Below are positions 5,461 through 7,901 of a stretch of DNA of 7,901 nucleotides, piece after piece; position 1 is the first letter of the stretch; each line of letters starts with the position of its first letter. The stretch is from positions 6,848-14,748 of the forward strand of contig DBCW01000022.1 in assembly GCA_002293265.1 (NCBI GenBank), read 5' to 3'. Under the pieces are notes generated by a model, which was given only the letters and a program-made list of their open reading frames with translations, was not told where the DNA came from and did no database searches. The stretch is from Eggerthellales bacterium UBA948. GTDB lineage: Bacteria; Actinomycetota; Coriobacteriia; Coriobacteriales; UBA8131. Made by a program: the position numbers and the translations under genes.

Positions 5461-7707
5461 TTATGAGTCTAAGCTGTCCACTTTGTAGATTTTGCACATT
5501 ACGTTTTTGTATGGTGATCCAAACCCAAGCTTACCAATAGCTTTATGCGGAATAAGGCTATTGATCGTTGACTTCCAAACACCAAACAGATTTGGCTCTT
5601 CGCCGTCTTGCTCGGGGTACCACCAGCCATGTTGAGCATGGATAATTCCCGGTTTAATGATTTCTGTGATCAACGCTTTTTCAATCGCTCGTCCAAAAGG
5701 ATTTTCTATTGCCACCCAATCACCATTAGAAATGCCATACTGAATAGCAGTTTCAGGATTTATCTGAACCAAAGGATCCGGCATCAAACGACGAAGCGAC
5801 TTAATCTGACGATGTTCAGAATGAAAAGATGTTGTCTCTCTTCCACCGGTTGTCATAATCAGCGGAAACTCTTCGGCAAGATCAGGTCTGCTGAATGGTG
5901 TAAGTATGTTTTCTGCAAAATATGGCAGCGGGTCTTCTCCCCAATCTTCATAAAGACTTGACTCCAGCTCGATTAGTCCTGTTGGCGTATTGAACCCTTG
6001 TGCACCATCAGGGCGCAACAAACCCTTTTCGTACTTTCTGTACTCAAAGGCATTCATATGCCATCCTTCGTCTTGAAGATCTTCGAATGTGATGCCCATA
6101 ACCGGTTGGATTTGCTGAGTAAAGAAGTCTGCAATGGTTTCCCAAGGCCATGCGTCGGGGTTAAGACGTTTGCCTATCCAAAAACATATTTCAAGATCTG
6201 ACTTACACTCTCCTACATCAACACATTTGTTCATTGCGGACACCATATGCGTATTTCTGCCAAAATGCGGCAAGACAACACCCTCGTGTTCAGCGAACGT
6301 AGCTACCGGTAAAAATACGTCATACAAAGCCATAGCGGTTGGAGTCATAAATAAGTCTTGACCTACGTTAAATTCCATTTTGCGTAATGCTTCGTACCAT
6401 CTCTTTGGTTGAGCATTTGAAGTGTTGGCCAGCATATTGCTTCCAAAAAACCATGCCATTTTTAACTCATAGGGATCTCCTGTTTCCAGTGCATCCAAAA
6501 CAAGATCAGGATGTGCAACAACGTGAGCAGCTTGAAAGCCGGGGTATCTTTCAAGACCAATCATTTTTTTGCGAATTTCCGGCTCAAGTAGATTTGCACA
6601 CTCGTAGCGCCATTTACCCATAAACGATGCCGGAACCGACAACGTATTTCCGCCAGGAATATCAAAATTGCCTGTGATAGCAATCAAAGACATGATTGTG
6701 TGTCCAACTTGCGTGCCATTAGAATTGGTATCTACTGCAAGACCCCACATAATTGCGGAAGGACTGTTTTGTGCATATATACGAGCAACGGCTATAATAT
6801 CTTCTTTTGCTACAGTCGTTATTTCTTCAATCTCTTCTAATGTGTATTCATTCACTCTTTGTTTAAGCTCTTCAAAACCAAATGTCCATTTTTCTACAAA
6901 CTCGCTATCGTAAAGCCCTTCGTTAATAATAACTTGAAGCATGCCAATTCCTAAAGCCGCATCGGTTCCAGGCCTAAGTTGCAGTGCATATTCCGAGCGA
7001 GCGCTGATCCAAGTGATTCTAGGATCGATGGTTATGAACTTTGACCCCCGCTTCATAAGGTCGATCAACGAATGACCAAAAAACCCATCTGGGTTTGAGA
7101 ATAATGGATCCTTTCCCCATAGGATAATATATTTAGGTAGCTCATATTGAGGGTCATCGTAGCGTCCTTCTAAAAACTGAGCGTAATCCATCTCCGGATA
7201 TCCCGCGCCCAGCAAAAAGTCGGCAACCGAGCAGCGAGGCCCATAACAAGAATCTCCTGACATAGGAAATACGGCATTTGGAGATCCTAGAACGGCATAA
7301 GTCAAAGATGAATGATACAGCGCCGGCTCTCTACCGGTTCCTTGGAAAGTAACAATAGATTCGCGTCCCCATTTATCTTTTATTGCAGTCCACTTCTCAA
7401 CAATTATATCAAGCGCTTGATCCCAACTGATTTCTTCCCATACGTCTTTCCCGCGGTCTTTGGGATCACGATACATGGGATGAATAATTCTCTTCTCGTT
7501 ATACATATATTCTGGAAGCGTAAGACACCTTACACAGAGACGGCCATTAGTTATCGGGTGCTGCGGATCACCTTCAACTTTTACTACTTTTCCATCTTCA
7601 ACGGTAAGGTACATACCGCAACCTACGGGATGATCACCGGGCGGTGACCAAGCGCAAGTTCTCATTTTAATTCGTCCATCAGAACATTCTATAATTCTCT
7701 CGCCCAT
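5461..7707 (-). CDS. Molybdopterin oxidoreductase catalytic subunit, DMSO reductase family (catechol dehydroxylase-like organisation)
   Basis: This 748-residue bis-molybdopterin-guanine-dinucleotide enzyme has an N-terminal Fe-S domain (residues ~15-65), central molybdopterin domains (~70-600) and a C-terminal dinucleotide-binding domain (~613-745, including TTGGRETTSFHSEHRQ and AQHGWWYPE). The Fe-S ligand pattern is unusual: C18-x7-H26-x3-C30-x27-C58, plus C61, instead of CxxCxxxC-x27-C. The GDSCYGPRCSVADFL stretch (151-165) lines up with the metal-ligand region of formate dehydrogenases (C/U-H-GP-S), making Cys154 the likely molybdenum ligand. No Tat (twin-arginine) signal is present, so it should be cytoplasmic. 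The ATG at 7707 has GAAAGGAA (7713-7720) just upstream. With the short ferredoxin subunit it resembles soluble catechol dehydroxylase loci of gut Actinobacteria, but thiosulfate, polysulfide, DMSO or other substrates cannot be excluded. Family: firm; substrate: inference. Confidence 0.93.
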   Translation of the reverse strand: MGERIIECSDGRIKMRTCAWSPPGDHPVGCGMYLTVEDGKVVKVEGDPQHPITNGRLCVRCLTLPEYMYNEKRIIHPMYRDPKDRGKDVWEEISWDQALDIIVEKWTAIKDKWGRESIVTFQGTGREPALYHSSLTYAVLGSPNAVFPMSGDSCYGPRCSVADFLLGAGYPEMDYAQFLEGRYDDPQYELPKYIILWGKDPLFSNPDGFFGHSLIDLMKRGSKFITIDPRITWISARSEYALQLRPGTDAALGIGMLQVIINEGLYDSEFVEKWTFGFEELKQRVNEYTLEEIEEITTVAKEDIIAVARIYAQNSPSAIMWGLAVDTNSNGTQVGHTIMSLIAITGNFDIPGGNTLSVPASFMGKWRYECANLLEPEIRKKMIGLERYPGFQAAHVVAHPDLVLDALETGDPYELKMAWFFGSNMLANTSNAQPKRWYEALRKMEFNVGQDLFMTPTAMALYDVFLPVATFAEHEGVVLPHFGRNTHMVSAMNKCVDVGECKSDLEICFWIGKRLNPDAWPWETIADFFTQQIQPVMGITFEDLQDEGWHMNAFEYRKYEKGLLRPDGAQGFNTPTGLIELESSLYEDWGEDPLPYFAENILTPFSRPDLAEEFPLIMTTGGRETTSFHSEHRQIKSLRRLMPDPLVQINPETAIQYGISNGDWVAIENPFGRAIEKALITEIIKPGIIHAQHGWWYPEQDGEEPNLFGVWKSTINSLIPHKAIGKLGFGSPYKNVMCKIYKVDSLDS

Positions 7708-7901
7708 AATACTTCCTTTCTACATCTCTAAACTTATGCTTGTTCACGCGCAATTTTCCAAATTAGTTCTCGGGTTTTTTCAAAACACTTTCTTTACTTC
7801 TCTACAAATGAGTGTTGATACTTGCTCAATCTTTCTCACACTCTTGTCTTCTGCAAATTTCATCGACATTTTGGAGTTCAATTTTGAGCAACTTAACTTT
7901 G

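Noticed and set aside
6387..7647. Several plus-strand open frames of 75-111 codons opposite the molybdoenzyme
   Set aside because: They lie antisense within a clear 748-codon gene, lack ribosome sites and family features, and are explained as shadows of it.
7740..7753. FNR-like site upstream of the molybdoenzyme gene (minus strand TTGCG-CGTG-AACAA)
   Set aside because: Only the outer TTG/CAA and one inner base fit TTGAT-N4-ATCAA, there is no clear promoter at the right distance, and such a partial match is expected by chance in AT-rich DNA.
7780..7899. Minus-strand open stretch of 39 codons from the window edge to a TGA, possibly the tail of an upstream gene
   Set aside because: Another minus-strand frame is also open from the edge (to a TGA at 7826-7828), and neither peptide resembles a known family, so the reading frame cannot be chosen. 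The rest of 7708-7901 shows only the ribosome site of the oxidoreductase gene.

Overview
This 7.9 kb window looks like chromosomal DNA from an anaerobic bacterium. A molybdopterin oxidoreductase with no secretion signal, paired with a roughly 110-residue ferredoxin-like partner, is an arrangement I associate with gut Coriobacteriia (Eggerthellaceae). The base composition, roughly mid-40s % GC by eye, is low for the best-known members, so an AT-richer relative or a clostridial host is also possible. Host assignment is inference. I see no rRNA, tRNA, CRISPR array, insertion sequence or phage gene.

Layout: two blocks of genes converge on a spacer at about 4.8-5.1 kb. On the plus strand, in order: a possible 20-codon tail of an upstream gene (1-63); a multi-pass membrane protein of the polysaccharide flippase (Wzx/MATE-like) type (229-1680); a PadR-type repressor (1777-2097) and a DUF1048 protein (2103-2468) in one operon behind a perfect 20-bp palindrome; then a class II Fic protein (2581-3675) and an AlkC-type DNA glycosylase (3694-4788), separated by 18 bp. 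On the minus strand, from the right edge: the molybdopterin oxidoreductase catalytic subunit (7707-5461), its small Fe-S partner (5435-5103), a long perfect hairpin (5059-5094), and a small cysteine-rich zinc-ribbon gene (5024-4849) interrupted by an apparent one-base frameshift in an A6 run.

How the parts work together: the PadR/DUF1048 pair is probably an autoregulated switch whose target lies outside the window. Fic and AlkC are probably co-transcribed, with the Fic start codon sitting exactly where transcription should begin (a likely leaderless mRNA). The minus-strand pair is a cytoplasmic two-subunit redox enzyme; its gene organisation resembles the soluble catechol dehydroxylases described in gut Actinobacteria, but the substrate cannot be read from sequence alone. 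The most unusual points are the frameshifted cysteine-rich mini-gene, the non-standard Fe-S ligand pattern of the oxidoreductase, the Fic-AlkC pairing and the leaderless Fic promoter.
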